From Rhizobium leguminosarum (GTDB lineage Bacteria > Pseudomonadota > Alphaproteobacteria > Rhizobiales > Rhizobiaceae): a DNA stretch of 64,000 nt. The stretch is from NCBI RefSeq assembly GCF_001652265.1, contig NZ_LWBS01000450.1:143832-207831 (forward strand). Reading direction: 5' to 3'. A program made the position numbers and the translations under genes. A model generated the notes under the pieces. The model searched no databases and had not been told where the DNA came from. It saw only the letters and a list, made by a program, of their open reading frames with translations. This document shows, one piece after another, positions 31,736 through 40,951 of the stretch (position 1 is its first letter; each line of letters opens with the position of its first letter).

Positions 31736-32262
31736 CCCCTGACCGCGTTTACAATGTGCTCTTTCTCTGCACGGGCAATTCTGCCCGCTCGATCCTGGCG
31801 GAATCCATCCTGGAGACCGAAGGGAAGGGTCGATTCAAGGCCTATTCGGCCGGCAGCCAGCCGAAGGGTGAAGTCAATCCCTATGCGCTGAAGGAGCTTG
31901 CGGCGCAGGGCTACCCAACAGTCGGCTTCCGCTCGAAGAGCTGGGACGAATTCGCCGAGCCGGGCGCTCCGGAGATGGATTTCATCTTTACTGTCTGCGA
32001 CAGCGCTGCCGGCGAGGCCTGCCCGGTCTGGATCGGTCACCCGATGACCGCCCATTGGGGCGTCGAGGACCCCGCTGTCGTCGACGGCAGCGAAGTCGAC
32101 AAAGGCCGCGCTTTCGCACGGGCCGCCCGCTTCCTCAAGAACCGGATCAGCGCCTTTTTGAGCCTGCCTCTTTCCTCGATCGACAAGCTCGCCCTGGAAT
32201 CGCACCTGCGCCAGATCGGCACGATGGAAGGCGCCAGCATTAAACAGCCGAAGGCGAGCTGA
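31732..32262 (+). CDS. arsC: Arsenate reductase, low-molecular-weight phosphatase fold
   Basis: A 176-residue thioredoxin-coupled type arsenate reductase. The P-loop is C-T-G-N-S-A-R-S (C-x5-R) at residues 13-20; S-A-G-S-Q-P-K-G and D-P-A (within H-W-G-V-E-D-P-A) follow as in the family. It reduces arsenate to arsenite for efflux. It is the second gene of the operon. A second, unrelated arsenate reductase of the glutaredoxin-coupled fold lies at 33406. Confidence 0.9.
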   Translation: MTPDRVYNVLFLCTGNSARSILAESILETEGKGRFKAYSAGSQPKGEVNPYALKELAAQGYPTVGFRSKSWDEFAEPGAPEMDFIFTVCDSAAGEACPVWIGHPMTAHWGVEDPAVVDGSEVDKGRAFARAARFLKNRISAFLSLPLSSIDKLALESHLRQIGTMEGASIKQPKAS

Positions 32263-32705
32263 TGGGTTTCGATTTGAACCAGCAGGCCTTGGAAGGGCAC
32301 GACGACAGACTTCGCAGCGCGCTCGCAGGCGCCGGGCTTCCGGTCGATGACCTCACGGACGCCGGCCGAAGCTTCTATCGGTTTTCACGTGGCGGCGAGA
32401 CGGTCGGCTTCGGCGGGCTGGAACTCTATGGCGAGACTGTACTCCTGCGTTCCATTGTCGTGCTGTCCGATCAGCAAGGCTTTGGCTTCGGCAATGCGAT
32501 CACCCTTGGCCTGCTCGATCAGGCCCAAAGGAAAGGCGCAACTGCCGCCTATCTGTTGACAGAAACAGCCGCCCCCTTCTTTCAATCGCTCGGCTTTCGT
32601 CCGATCGCCCGCGATGAAGCGCCGGCCGAGATCCTGACGACGCGGCAGGCCGCAAGCCTGTGCCCGGCATCGGCCGCCCTGATGGTCCGGAGCCTGCCGG
32701 CATGA
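32262..32705 (+). CDS. arsN2: ArsN2-type GNAT acetyltransferase
   Basis: A 147-residue GNAT protein. The acetyl-CoA region is L-L-R-S-I-V-V-L-S-D-Q-Q-G-F-G-F-G-N-A-I, followed by L-L-T-E-T-A-A-P-F-F-Q-S-L-G-F. ArsN2 proteins acetylate amino groups of some arsenicals, though the physiological substrate is not always known. ATG 32262 overlaps the last base of the arsC stop codon. The gene ends with ATGA overlapping the aquaporin start. Confidence 0.85.
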   Translation: MGFDLNQQALEGHDDRLRSALAGAGLPVDDLTDAGRSFYRFSRGGETVGFGGLELYGETVLLRSIVVLSDQQGFGFGNAITLGLLDQAQRKGATAAYLLTETAAPFFQSLGFRPIARDEAPAEILTTRQAASLCPASAALMVRSLPA

Positions 32706-33409
32706 GCGCGCCGGTGTTCCCGCTGTCTCGACGAATGGTCGCCGAAGCGCTCGGCACGCTGTTGCTCGTGGCAACCGTCGTCGGCTCCGGCATCATGGCG
32801 GATAGCTTGACGGACGATACCGCGCTTGCGCTGCTCGGCAATACGCTGGCAACGGGGGCAATCCTCGTCGTCCTGATCACGATCTTAGGCCCGATTTCCG
32901 GGGCTCATTTCAATCCGGTCGTGTCGCTGGTGTTTGCGCTCCGGCGCGAACTGCCTGTCTCTTCCGTTCCCGCCTATATCGCCGCGCAGATCGCCGGCGG
33001 CATTGCCGGAACGATGCTCGCTCATGCGATGTTCGACCTTCCTCTGCTGCAGGCATCGGAAACCGTGCGCACCGGCGGCGCGCAATGGCTCTCTGAAGTG
33101 ACGGCAACCTTCGGCCTCGTCTTCGTCATCTTCGCCGGTGTGCGATTTCGCGCCGATGCCGTGGCATGGCTGGTCGGCCTCTATATCACCGCCGCCTATT
33201 GGTTCACCGCCTCCACGTCGTTTGCCAATCCCGCCGTGGCGATTGCTCGATCGCTGACGCACACCTTTTCCGGCATCCGCCCCATCGATCTACCGGGTTT
33301 TATCGCCGCTGAGGTCCTCGGCGCCTTGCTGGCGCTGATGCTTGCGGGATGGCTGCTGATGGAAGCCCGAAATCCTGAAAACCTCACCAAGACGGAATCC
33401 GCCTTATGA
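32702..33409 (+). CDS. aqpS: Aquaglyceroporin AqpS (arsenite channel)
   Basis: A 235-residue MIP channel with six membrane helices. The two half-helix motifs are H-F-N-P-V-V-S-L and F-A-N-P-A-V-A-I. In rhizobial ars operons AqpS lets arsenite made by arsenate reductase leave down its gradient in place of ArsB. The start overlaps the arsN2 stop by ATGA; the end overlaps the next gene by 4 bases. Confidence 0.92.
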   Translation: MSAPVFPLSRRMVAEALGTLLLVATVVGSGIMADSLTDDTALALLGNTLATGAILVVLITILGPISGAHFNPVVSLVFALRRELPVSSVPAYIAAQIAGGIAGTMLAHAMFDLPLLQASETVRTGGAQWLSEVTATFGLVFVIFAGVRFRADAVAWLVGLYITAAYWFTASTSFANPAVAIARSLTHTFSGIRPIDLPGFIAAEVLGALLALMLAGWLLMEARNPENLTKTESAL

Positions 33410-33834
33410 CTATAGATGCTACGATCTATCACAACCCTGAATGCGGCACCTCGCGTAACACGCTGGCGATGATCCAGAACGCCGGCATTGAGCCCAACGT
33501 GATCGAATATCTGAAAAACCCGCCGTCGCGCGAGCAGCTGATTAAGGTGATTGCGGATGCAGGTTTGAGCATTCGCGAAGCGATCCGCGAAAAGGGCACG
33601 CCCTATGCGGAGCTCGGCCTCGACAACCCCGATCTTACCGACGAGCAACTGCTCGAGGCGATGCTGAAAGACCCGATCCTGATCAATCGCCCATTCGTCA
33701 TCACCCCGATCGGCACGCGCCTGACTCGGCCTTCCGAAGTCGTCCTCGAAATCCTGCCGGAAACGCATCAGGGCGCCTTCACCAAGGAAGACGGCGAGAA
33801 AGTGCTCGATGCCGGAGGCAAGCGCATTGTCTGA
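33406..33834 (+). CDS. arsC: Arsenate reductase, glutaredoxin-coupled type
   Basis: A 142-residue ArsC of the glutaredoxin/ArsC family. The catalytic Cys is in [18 protein letters not shown] and the basic R-L-T-R-P-S-E-V-V motif are kept. It is the second arsenate reductase of the operon, with a fold unrelated to the one at 31732. The next gene overlaps it by 26 bases if the ATG at 33809 is used. Confidence 0.9.
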   Translation: MTIDATIYHNPECGTSRNTLAMIQNAGIEPNVIEYLKNPPSREQLIKVIADAGLSIREAIREKGTPYAELGLDNPDLTDEQLLEAMLKDPILINRPFVITPIGTRLTRPSEVVLEILPETHQGAFTKEDGEKVLDAGGKRIV

Positions 33835-34534
33835 TCTGCCGGCCATATCACCGATGCACCTGCGTCAACCGGATATGGACGCGCTCAGGCCGGCGTTCTC
33901 GACGCACAAGCCGCGCATCCTGATCCTCTATGGCTCGCTGCGAGCAGTGTCCCACAGCCGTTTCCTCGCACAGGAGGCGGCGCGGCTGCTCGAGTATTTC
34001 GGCTGCGAAGTGCGCATCTTCAACCCGGAAGGTCTGCCGCTGCCTGATGCAGCGCCAGCGAGCCACCCAAAAGTTCAGGAGCTGCGCGAATGGTCGGCAT
34101 GGTCTGAAGGCCAGGTGTGGGTCAGCCCCGAACGTCATGGCGCGATGACCGGCATCATGAAAGCGCAGATCGACTGGATTCCATTGTCGGTCGGCTCGAT
34201 CAGGCCGACGCAAGGCAGGACGCTGGCGGTGATGCAGGTCTCTGGCGGCTCCCAGTCCTTCAATGCGGTAAGCCAGCTCCGCATCCTTGGACGATGGATG
34301 CGGATGATCGCAATTCCCAATCAGTCCTCGGTTGCCAGAGCTTTCCAAGAATTCGACGCGGACGGCCGTATGAAACCCTCGTCCTATTACGACCGCGTCG
34401 TCGACGTCTGCGAGGAACTGGTGAAGTTCACGCTGCTGACCCGTGATGCCTCGAACTATCTGACCGACCGCTACAGCGAGCGGAAGGAAGAAGTCGAAAA
34501 GCTCGAACAGCGCGTGAGCCTCAGATCCCTGTGA
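33809..34534 (+). CDS. arsH: ArsH, NADPH-dependent organoarsenical reductase/oxidase
   Basis: A 241-residue flavodoxin-fold protein. The FMN loop is [11 protein letters not shown] and the middle has [13 protein letters not shown]. ArsH of Sinorhizobium reduces FMN and oxidises trivalent organoarsenicals. ATG 33809 overlaps arsC by 26 bases; TTG 33827 is an alternative. The final GTGA overlaps the MFS start. Confidence 0.92.
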   Translation: MPEASALSDLPAISPMHLRQPDMDALRPAFSTHKPRILILYGSLRAVSHSRFLAQEAARLLEYFGCEVRIFNPEGLPLPDAAPASHPKVQELREWSAWSEGQVWVSPERHGAMTGIMKAQIDWIPLSVGSIRPTQGRTLAVMQVSGGSQSFNAVSQLRILGRWMRMIAIPNQSSVARAFQEFDADGRMKPSSYYDRVVDVCEELVKFTLLTRDASNYLTDRYSERKEEVEKLEQRVSLRSL

Positions 34535-36162
34535 CAATCGTCAGCACCGAACGATCGCCGGTAGCGGCCATCGCCGCGCTCGGGCTGACGCAGATCATCG
34601 GATATGGATCGCTCTATTACAGCTTCAGCATCCTCGCCCCCGACATGGCCCGTGATCTGGGCTGGTCATCGGAATGGATCTTCGGCGCGCTCTCTGTGGC
34701 CCTTCTGATCGGCGGTCTGGCCGCACCTCTCATGGGCACGTGGATCGATCGCTTCGGCGCAAGCAGGATCATGACGTCGGGCTCGGCGATTGCCGCCGCC
34801 GCCCTCGTCGCCTGCGCCTTCGCGCCGGGAAAGATCGCTTTCGTCACGGCATTGATCGGCATCGAGATCGCCTCGAACCTGGTGCAATATGGCGCAGCCT
34901 TCCCCCTGCTCGTGCAGATCAGGCCGCAGGTCGCCCAGCGCAGCATCACTTATCTGACCTTGATCGCCGGCTTCGCCTCAACCATTTTCTGGCCGATCAC
35001 CACGGCGCTGCATGCGCATCTCTCATGGCAGAACGTCTATCTGATCTTCGCCGGGCTCAATCTCGTTGTCTGCCTTCCCATTCATGCCTGGCTCTCCCGT
35101 GGCGTCAGCCAAACCAGGAGACTGACCGGAGAGGAGGCTGCAAAACGCGTCGAGCCGAGCCTTTCGCCGTCGGTGCGCAGGCAGGCCTTTATCCTGATGG
35201 TGACGGGCTTTGCTTTGGAAAGCTTCGTGAACTCGGCGCTTCTGGTTCACATGGTGCCTGTGATGTCGGCCCTCGGCCTCGGCGCCATGGCAGTGGTGGT
35301 CGGAACGCTCTTCGGCCCGTCACAGGTGCTGAGCCGCCTCATCAACATGGTCTTTGGCGAGAGCTTGTCGCAAGTGATGCTGGCGATCATCTGCGCCATC
35401 CTGCTGCCGACAGCCCTTGTCATCCTGATCGCCACCGCACCCTCGGTGCCCGGTGCGCTGGTCTTCGCCGTCGTCTTCGGCCTCGGCTCGGGGCTTAACA
35501 GCATCGTCTACGGAACCTTGCCGCTCGCGCTCTTCGGAAGCGATGGCTACGGCCGGCGGCAAGGACAAATCATGTCGGTGCGTCTCGTCGTCTCCTCGAT
35601 GGCGCCGTTCGCGCTCGCCTTCCTGATGGGCAATCTCGGCGCATCGTGGTCACTGTCGATCGCTGCATTGCTCAGCACCGTCGCCGTTGCCGCATTCTTC
35701 GCCATTATGCGGCTGATGCGCTCCCGGTTATTGCCCGGCCGGAAACTTTTCCCAATCCCGGAGAAGCTTGAGCGCATTAATCAGGACAGGCGCTACTTGA
35801 CGACGGCCGAGCCCTTGACGATGTCGATCGTCTCGCCGCCGTCGAGCCCGATGCGGTCGCCGTCGGGCGTTGTCATGAAGCAGCCGGAAGCACAGAGGTT
35901 TTCCGAAGCGCCGGCATCAACCACAACCTCGACGCGCTGGCCGCTCTCGGTGATGACGAGCACGACGGCGGCTGGATCGGTGTTGGTGATGGATGCCGCT
36001 TCAGCCGCGGGTGCGGCAAGCAGCGGGATAAGCAGAACGGCGGCAAATCTTGCCATCATGTGCGGCGGCGCTGGCGCGCCCTCCCCTCGAACGATCGGTG
36101 CTGCCCCCGGCAGCGATCCCGATAGTGGAGATCATGCACATATAGCTGTGAATGATGGCTGA
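34531..36162 (+). CDS. MFS transporter of the ars operon, with antisense C-terminal extension
   Basis: The transporter is residues 1-420: twelve membrane helices with the G-x-W-I-D-R-F-G loop ([10 protein letters not shown]) between helices 2 and 3. Such MFS proteins in rhizobial ars operons are linked to arsenite efflux (ArsK type) or organoarsenical export. After helix 12 the frame does not stop but runs on for about 120 hydrophilic, Ser/Pro/Ala-rich residues. These are the reverse complement of the exported-protein gene at 35793-36059. GTG 34531 overlaps the arsH stop. The natural end is probably near 35805. Confidence 0.78.
   Translation: MTIVSTERSPVAAIAALGLTQIIGYGSLYYSFSILAPDMARDLGWSSEWIFGALSVALLIGGLAAPLMGTWIDRFGASRIMTSGSAIAAAALVACAFAPGKIAFVTALIGIEIASNLVQYGAAFPLLVQIRPQVAQRSITYLTLIAGFASTIFWPITTALHAHLSWQNVYLIFAGLNLVVCLPIHAWLSRGVSQTRRLTGEEAAKRVEPSLSPSVRRQAFILMVTGFALESFVNSALLVHMVPVMSALGLGAMAVVVGTLFGPSQVLSRLINMVFGESLSQVMLAIICAILLPTALVILIATAPSVPGALVFAVVFGLGSGLNSIVYGTLPLALFGSDGYGRRQGQIMSVRLVVSSMAPFALAFLMGNLGASWSLSIAALLSTVAVAAFFAIMRLMRSRLLPGRKLFPIPEKLERINQDRRYLTTAEPLTMSIVSPPSSPMRSPSGVVMKQPEAQRFSEAPASTTTSTRWPLSVMTSTTAAGSVLVMDAASAAGAASSGISRTAANLAIMCGGAGAPSPRTIGAAPGSDPDSGDHAHIAVNDG
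35793..36059 (-). CDS. Small exported hypothetical protein
   Basis: An 88-residue protein with a clear signal peptide ([20 protein letters not shown]). The mature part has [19 protein letters not shown] and a C-A-S-G-C pair. It resembles rhizobial periplasmic proteins of unknown function. It is convergent with, and overlapped by, the MFS reading frame; composition and signal peptide favour this strand as the real gene here. Confidence 0.75.
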   Translation of the reverse strand: MMARFAAVLLIPLLAAPAAEAASITNTDPAAVVLVITESGQRVEVVVDAGASENLCASGCFMTTPDGDRIGLDGGETIDIVKGSAVVK

Positions 36163-36171
36163 ATGACCCGT

Positions 36172-38706
36172 TCAGCCTTTCCGATTGCCGTCTGCCGTCT
36201 TGCTGCGCAATTGCCGCACCGGCTGCTCTTCCTCCTCCATGGGCGTGTCCGCAGAGTTTTCCTGCTCGTTGGGTTGATCCCTGCCCGCATCGGCAAGCGC
36301 GGGACGAGCCTCTCGATGGATGGTAAGATCGGTCTGTGGCAGCGGTATCTCGATGCCCTCGGCCCTGAAGCGCTTAAGGATCTCGATCCTGAGATTGTTG
36401 CGCACCGCCATGCCGTCGCCCATGTCGGCGAGGAAGAAACGCAGCTCGAAATCCAGCGAATAGGGCCCGAAGCGCAGGAATTCGACATGCGGCTCGGGAT
36501 TGCGCATGACGAGCGGTATCTTGGCCGTCAGTTCCAGTAAGATGTCCATCACCTGCTGCGGATCGGCGTTGTAGGCGACGGAAACCGGAATTTCCGAGCG
36601 ACCGATCTTGTTGCGGTGTGTCCAGTTGCCGACGAGGCCGTTGATCAACTCCGAATTCGGCACGATGATCGACTGCTTGCGGAAGGTCTCGATCTCCGTG
36701 GCGCGCACCGAAATGCGTTTGACGATGCCTTCGGCCGTGCCGGAAACGACATGGTCGCCGACCTTGAACGGCCGTTCGACGAGCAGGATCAGGCCGGAGA
36801 CGAAGTTGGAGACGATGTTCTGCAGGCCGAAACCGATACCGACCGAAAGTGCGGAGGCGACGAGCGCGAAGCTCGACAGGTCGATGCCGGCCGCCGAAAC
36901 GCCGATGATCGCCGCGATGCCGACGCCGAGATAGCCGATGCCCGTCTTGACCGAATTGCGCACGCCGAGATCGACATGGCTTCTGGCCATGACATTGCCG
37001 TCGAGCCAGCGCTGCAGCCAGCGCGTCAGCAGATAGACGCCGGCAAACAGCAGGATGCCGGTGCAGATGCCGAGCAGCGAGATGCTGATACCGCCGAGCC
37101 TGACCTCGGTGAATAGCCTGTAGGCAAGAATCTGCAGGTCCTGCACATGGAAGCCCCAGAGCAGCAAGATCAGCGGGATGCCGACGAGAAGCGCCACTGC
37201 GTAGATGGCAAGGCCGACGACCAGACCGGCCTGATCGATCGCCACCGGCCCCAACTTGAAGCGGCGCGTCAGGAAGCCAGCGAAAAAGGTGTCGCCGAAG
37301 CTTTCCTGCCTGGATATCGCCTTGCCGGAAAGCAGGCCGATATACATGGTGACGACGACCGCGCCGGTGATGATGAGCTGCGTGGCGACGAAGCGCGCGA
37401 GCCCGACATAACCGGTGAGCGCGGTAAGGATGAGGCCGGCGCCGACCACCCGCAGGATAATCGCCATGCCGCGCGGCCAATGCCTTCCCGGCGCATCGGG
37501 ATCGCCGTTCTTCGCCAGCATCGGTTTTCCGAACGAGACCGCGATCAGGATCAGGCCGATGATCAGCGCGGCGATCAGGCTTCTGACCACGGTCAGCACC
37601 AGCGGCGAGCCCATCGCCTCGCCGATCGTGCCGAACAGATAATCAAGCGCGTTGACGATCGCCATTGCCAGCAAGCAGTAGCCAATCGAGCGCGCGCCGA
37701 GGTTGGAAAGCCGAACGAGGCGCCAGCGCGGTTCGTGCGGTGCGAAGATGGCATTGACGAAGCGGCCGACGAAATAGACGAGCCCGATCGCCCCGAACAG
37801 CGCGCCGATGACAGGTGCGATGTCGGGCCTCAGCACATTGAACCCGTTAAGGAAAAAGAACGAGGTGACGAGCAGCACCGAGAGCGCCAGCGTGCGGATC
37901 AACGTCGACCAGAAGGCGATCGACAGCCGGCCGATATAGGAGGGGTTCTCGACAGCCTCGTCGCGCTGCAGGTAGGAGCCGAACAGCCGGTAGCTGCCGG
38001 AGAGAAGGATCAGGGCCGCGGCAAGCGACAGGAAGATCGCGGCAAACATCGGGAAACGCTTGAATTTCCAGACGAAGGTGGCCCAACTCGACAGCGCCTG
38101 CGAGAATTCGCTGGCCTCGTGCACAAAGGCGCTGCCGGCATCGTCGAGCACCGAGACCGAAATCTCGGTACGCCTGAGCAGCGTATCGGCAAACAGCCGC
38201 CGCCGCATCTCGGTGATCTCGTTGACGAGCTTCGTCACCGTGATCGACAGGTTTTCGGCGTCGCCCGTCAGCGCGTTGATCTGGGCGCGTTCGGCGGCGA
38301 GCGCGTTACGCTCCTGGGTAACGATCTTGGCCTCCGGCGGCTGCCCGTCCTTCGGCGGATCGCCGATCTCGGCAAGCCGGTTCTTGATCTGGTCGAAACG
38401 CGGCCTGAGATTGACCGATATGGTGATGACGGCGCGGCTGAGCTCATCGGCCTTGGTCGCAAGCCCGACCAGAGCATCGTCATTGTCGGCATTCTGCTTG
38501 ACGCCGTCCTGAAGCACCGTCAGTTGGACCTTCGCCTTGTCGATCTCCTTTGTCGCCTGGTCGAGCGGCGTATCGGCAAGCGGCGCCTGCGCGGACGCCG
38601 GTACCTGCGGCTCCTGTGCCAAGGCCGCAGCACCCTTGAAATGCGCGCCGGCAACCGCCAGCGTCAGCAGAAGAATGGTGCGAAGCAGGATCGGTCTCAG
38701 CCGCAA
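36172..38706 (-). CDS. Large MscS-family mechanosensitive channel (DUF3772 type)
   Basis: An 844-residue channel. A signal peptide (residues 1-31) precedes a long periplasmic helical region with a DUF3772 segment (about 130-210), then eight to ten membrane helices and the MscS core near residues 600-780: S-V-G-I-G-F-G-L-Q-N-I-V-S-N-F-V-S-G-L, then R-P-F-K-V-G-D-H-V. The tail is charged. These MscK/MscM-like channels protect against moderate osmotic downshock. ATG 38706 is used. Unlike the MscS gene at 19536, it has the N-terminal sensor region. Confidence 0.92.
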   Translation of the reverse strand: MRLRPILLRTILLLTLAVAGAHFKGAAALAQEPQVPASAQAPLADTPLDQATKEIDKAKVQLTVLQDGVKQNADNDDALVGLATKADELSRAVITISVNLRPRFDQIKNRLAEIGDPPKDGQPPEAKIVTQERNALAAERAQINALTGDAENLSITVTKLVNEITEMRRRLFADTLLRRTEISVSVLDDAGSAFVHEASEFSQALSSWATFVWKFKRFPMFAAIFLSLAAALILLSGSYRLFGSYLQRDEAVENPSYIGRLSIAFWSTLIRTLALSVLLVTSFFFLNGFNVLRPDIAPVIGALFGAIGLVYFVGRFVNAIFAPHEPRWRLVRLSNLGARSIGYCLLAMAIVNALDYLFGTIGEAMGSPLVLTVVRSLIAALIIGLILIAVSFGKPMLAKNGDPDAPGRHWPRGMAIILRVVGAGLILTALTGYVGLARFVATQLIITGAVVVTMYIGLLSGKAISRQESFGDTFFAGFLTRRFKLGPVAIDQAGLVVGLAIYAVALLVGIPLILLLWGFHVQDLQILAYRLFTEVRLGGISISLLGICTGILLFAGVYLLTRWLQRWLDGNVMARSHVDLGVRNSVKTGIGYLGVGIAAIIGVSAAGIDLSSFALVASALSVGIGFGLQNIVSNFVSGLILLVERPFKVGDHVVSGTAEGIVKRISVRATEIETFRKQSIIVPNSELINGLVGNWTHRNKIGRSEIPVSVAYNADPQQVMDILLELTAKIPLVMRNPEPHVEFLRFGPYSLDFELRFFLADMGDGMAVRNNLRIEILKRFRAEGIEIPLPQTDLTIHREARPALADAGRDQPNEQENSADTPMEEEEQPVRQLRSKTADGNRKG

Positions 38707-38798
38707 AGGCGCCTCCGGGAAAGGTTGTCATCGGAATAGAATGCCAGCTTGTCTTAGTAAAGAAAGGCGACAGAAAGGCGGAAGCTCCCTGGAAAGAC

Positions 38799-39350
38799 TT
38801 AGAAACCAACGCCGGGCTTGGAGAGATAGTCGCGTTCCCTCGCCGTCGACTCCCGCCCGAGCATGGCATTGCGGTGCGGAAAGCGGCCAAAGGCAGCGAT
38901 CACGTCGCGGTGGCGGATCGCATAATCGAGATATTCTTCATCGCCAAGCGCGGTGAACAACGCTACCGATCGCTCCTGTTCGGCAAGGTCTTCGGCATGT
39001 TCGAAAGGCATGTAGAAAAAGGTGCGGCACGCGGCTTCTACCAACAGATCGGCGCCGGATGCCAGTGCGAGTTTGGCTTCGCGAAGCGCCAACCCGTCGG
39101 TCGCAACGGCAAGCGCCGTGCCGCGATAGATATTGCGGGGAAACTGGTCGAGCACGATCACCGCCGCCAGCCGGCTCTCCGCATCCGCCCGCCATTCGGC
39201 GCCGACATCCGCGGCAAGGGCCAGATGGGTATCGCGAAAGACCGTGCTGATCTCCGCGTCGAGGTCAGGCGTCGCGCGGAACCACAGCTCCCGGCCGCAT
39301 CTGACGAACCAGAAATCATAGACTTCGCGTGGCGTACGGATCGTCGTCAT
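38799..39350 (-). CDS. DUF924 family protein
   Basis: A 183-residue helical, TPR-like protein. The motifs V-Y-D-F-W-F, L-D-Q-F-P-R-N-I-Y-R-G-T, F-F-Y-M-P-F-E-H-A-E and R-F-P-H-R-N-A-M-L-G-R are those of DUF924. The family is widespread and of unknown function; the conserved His, Arg and Asp suggest an enzyme. ATG 39350 is used. Confidence 0.9.
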   Translation of the reverse strand: MTTIRTPREVYDFWFVRCGRELWFRATPDLDAEISTVFRDTHLALAADVGAEWRADAESRLAAVIVLDQFPRNIYRGTALAVATDGLALREAKLALASGADLLVEAACRTFFYMPFEHAEDLAEQERSVALFTALGDEEYLDYAIRHRDVIAAFGRFPHRNAMLGRESTARERDYLSKPGVGF

Positions 39351-39421
39351 GCTTTCTCTCCCCTAGCGTTAGGCTTGATGATGCAGTTTCGGTAAATTAT
39401 TGTAGAAAAAGGGATAACACC

Positions 39422-39588
39422 GTGCCGGTAGCCCCCTCATCCGGCTGCCGCCGCCTTCTCCCCGCTGGGGAGAGGGGATTCGCAGCGACGTCTCCTTCCC
39501 GCTTCTCCCCTCGGGGTCCGAAGGACGGGTCGAGACCAGTGGCTCGACCCGATCGGTGCCCGTAGGGCGGATGAGGGGGCCACACGGC
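39422..39588. repeat. RIME-like intergenic mosaic repeat
   Basis: The element is bounded by long inverted ends: GTGCCG then GCCCCCTCATCCG at the left (39422-39443), and CGGATGAGGGGGC then CGGCAC at the right (39568-39588). Inside is GC-rich sequence with CTTCTCCCC/GGGGAGA blocks. Long bounded palindromic elements with CCCCTCATCC ends are typical of the RIME class found between rhizobial genes. It lies between the DUF924 gene and the kinase. Confidence 0.7.
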
Positions 39589-39607
39589 ACACCCTAGGCT
39601 AAACTTT

Positions 39608-40672
39608 CTACTTCCCCTCATCCAACGAAAACACCAGCGTCGCCTTGGTTCCGTCGTGGCCGGGGTCATAGGCGAAATCCGATTTCAGGCTGGCGGCCAT
39701 TGCCGTCAGAATGCGTGTGCCGAGGCCGGTTCCCCTAGCCGGACTCGACGGGTCGAAACCGGCGCCGTCATCCTCGACGATGACGCGTAATGCGCCATCA
39801 GTCTGGTCGACAACGACGCGGATCTCGCCCGGCACGCTGTCCGGATAAGCATATTTGAAGGCATTGGTGACGAGCTCGCTCACGATCAGCCCGAGCGTAA
39901 TCACCTTGTCGGTCGCCAGATTGACCGGCTGCGCGGTAAGCACGATGCGGTGCGGCCGCTTGTCGTCGCGCATCGAGGTCTCGAGTTCGGTGAGCAGGCT
40001 GTTCAGATATTCGTCGACCTGCACCGAGCCGACCTGCCGGTTGGTATAGAGCCGGCGGTGCACGCTGGCGATCGCGTTGATCCGCATCTGCGTTTCGTGC
40101 AGCGCGTCGATCGCAACCTGATCCGTGGTCATTGAGGATTGCATGCGGATCAGCGCGCCGACGAGGCCGAGGCTGTTGGCGATACGGTGATTGACTTCGG
40201 CGAGCAGCATTTCGGCAAGGTCGCGCTGCTGGCGGATCACCTCCTGCGCCTGCGCCGTCTCGCGGCGAAAACGCGTCCGCTCCAAAGCCTGTTCGAGGGC
40301 GGCGGCGAGCAAGTCGAAATAATCGGCTGAGATCCCCTTCAGCATGTAATCATCGGCGCCGGCCTTCAGCGCGGCGACCGCGATGCTGGTATCGTCCGAA
40401 CCCGTCGCATAGATGACCGGTGGGTGATCCGGCATCGCCGTGATGCTGGGCAAAATGTCGAGGCCGGTCTCGCCAGCCAGGACATGATCGAGCACCACGG
40501 CGTCGATACCGCCTTCGCCGAGTCTTGCAAGGCCGGCAGCGCCGCTCTCGGCCCACTCGACCGAAAAGCCACGCCGGCGCAGGTTTTTCTGCATCAGTAG
40601 GGCAAGCCCCTCGTCGTCGTCGATATAGAGGATGTGGATCAGGGCATCCGCATCGCCGCTAGAATTGCTCAT
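39608..40672 (-). CDS. REC-histidine kinase hybrid (HisKA_2/HWE type)
   Basis: A 354-residue protein. A receiver lies at about residues 13-125 (I-L-Y-I-D-D-D-E-G-L, A-V-V-L-D-H-V). A linker follows, then a HisKA_2-type dimerisation region with the phosphorylatable His in E-V-N-H-R-I-A-N-S-L-G-L-V, and an HATPase at about 240-350 (V-S-E-L-V-T-N-A-F-K-Y, D-D-G-A-G-F-D-P, G-T-G-L-G). There is no membrane segment, so it is a soluble kinase fed by an upstream phosphorelay. HWE/HisKA_2 kinases often sit in general-stress or light/nutrient pathways. ATG 40672 has GGGAGACGG upstream. Confidence 0.85.
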   Translation of the reverse strand: MSNSSGDADALIHILYIDDDEGLALLMQKNLRRRGFSVEWAESGAAGLARLGEGGIDAVVLDHVLAGETGLDILPSITAMPDHPPVIYATGSDDTSIAVAALKAGADDYMLKGISADYFDLLAAALEQALERTRFRRETAQAQEVIRQQRDLAEMLLAEVNHRIANSLGLVGALIRMQSSMTTDQVAIDALHETQMRINAIASVHRRLYTNRQVGSVQVDEYLNSLLTELETSMRDDKRPHRIVLTAQPVNLATDKVITLGLIVSELVTNAFKYAYPDSVPGEIRVVVDQTDGALRVIVEDDGAGFDPSSPARGTGLGTRILTAMAASLKSDFAYDPGHDGTKATLVFSLDEGK

Positions 40673-40951
40673 TCCGTCTCCCGGCGTTCTCTCGCAGCGC
40701 CGACCGCCCGCAAGCGTCCGAGTCGTCCGCATGGCAATGTCGTATTGCATTGGCCGCCTGGGGTAAACAGCGGTTGTCCCTCGCTCTTGTCGCAGGCGGC
40801 GCGGAAGGAGGATGTCGGGAATCCGGCATTTTCAGAACATGACCCTGGGCTGGCGAGCATCCTTATCGAAGCCGTTGAAGGAGATGGGAAAACGAAAAAC
40901 CTGAAATGAGATGCATGAACGCCAAGCGGCCCGTTTGGTTCCGCGGATCAG

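Noticed and set aside
37147..38739. 530-codon plus-strand open frame across the large mechanosensitive channel
   Set aside because: Shadow of the channel gene, dominated by Arg, Asp, Gln and Glu; no recognisable fold.
39329..39669. Several short open frames in the 39.4-39.6 kb gap
   Set aside because: They lie inside an intergenic repeat element with inverted ends and have repeat-driven composition.
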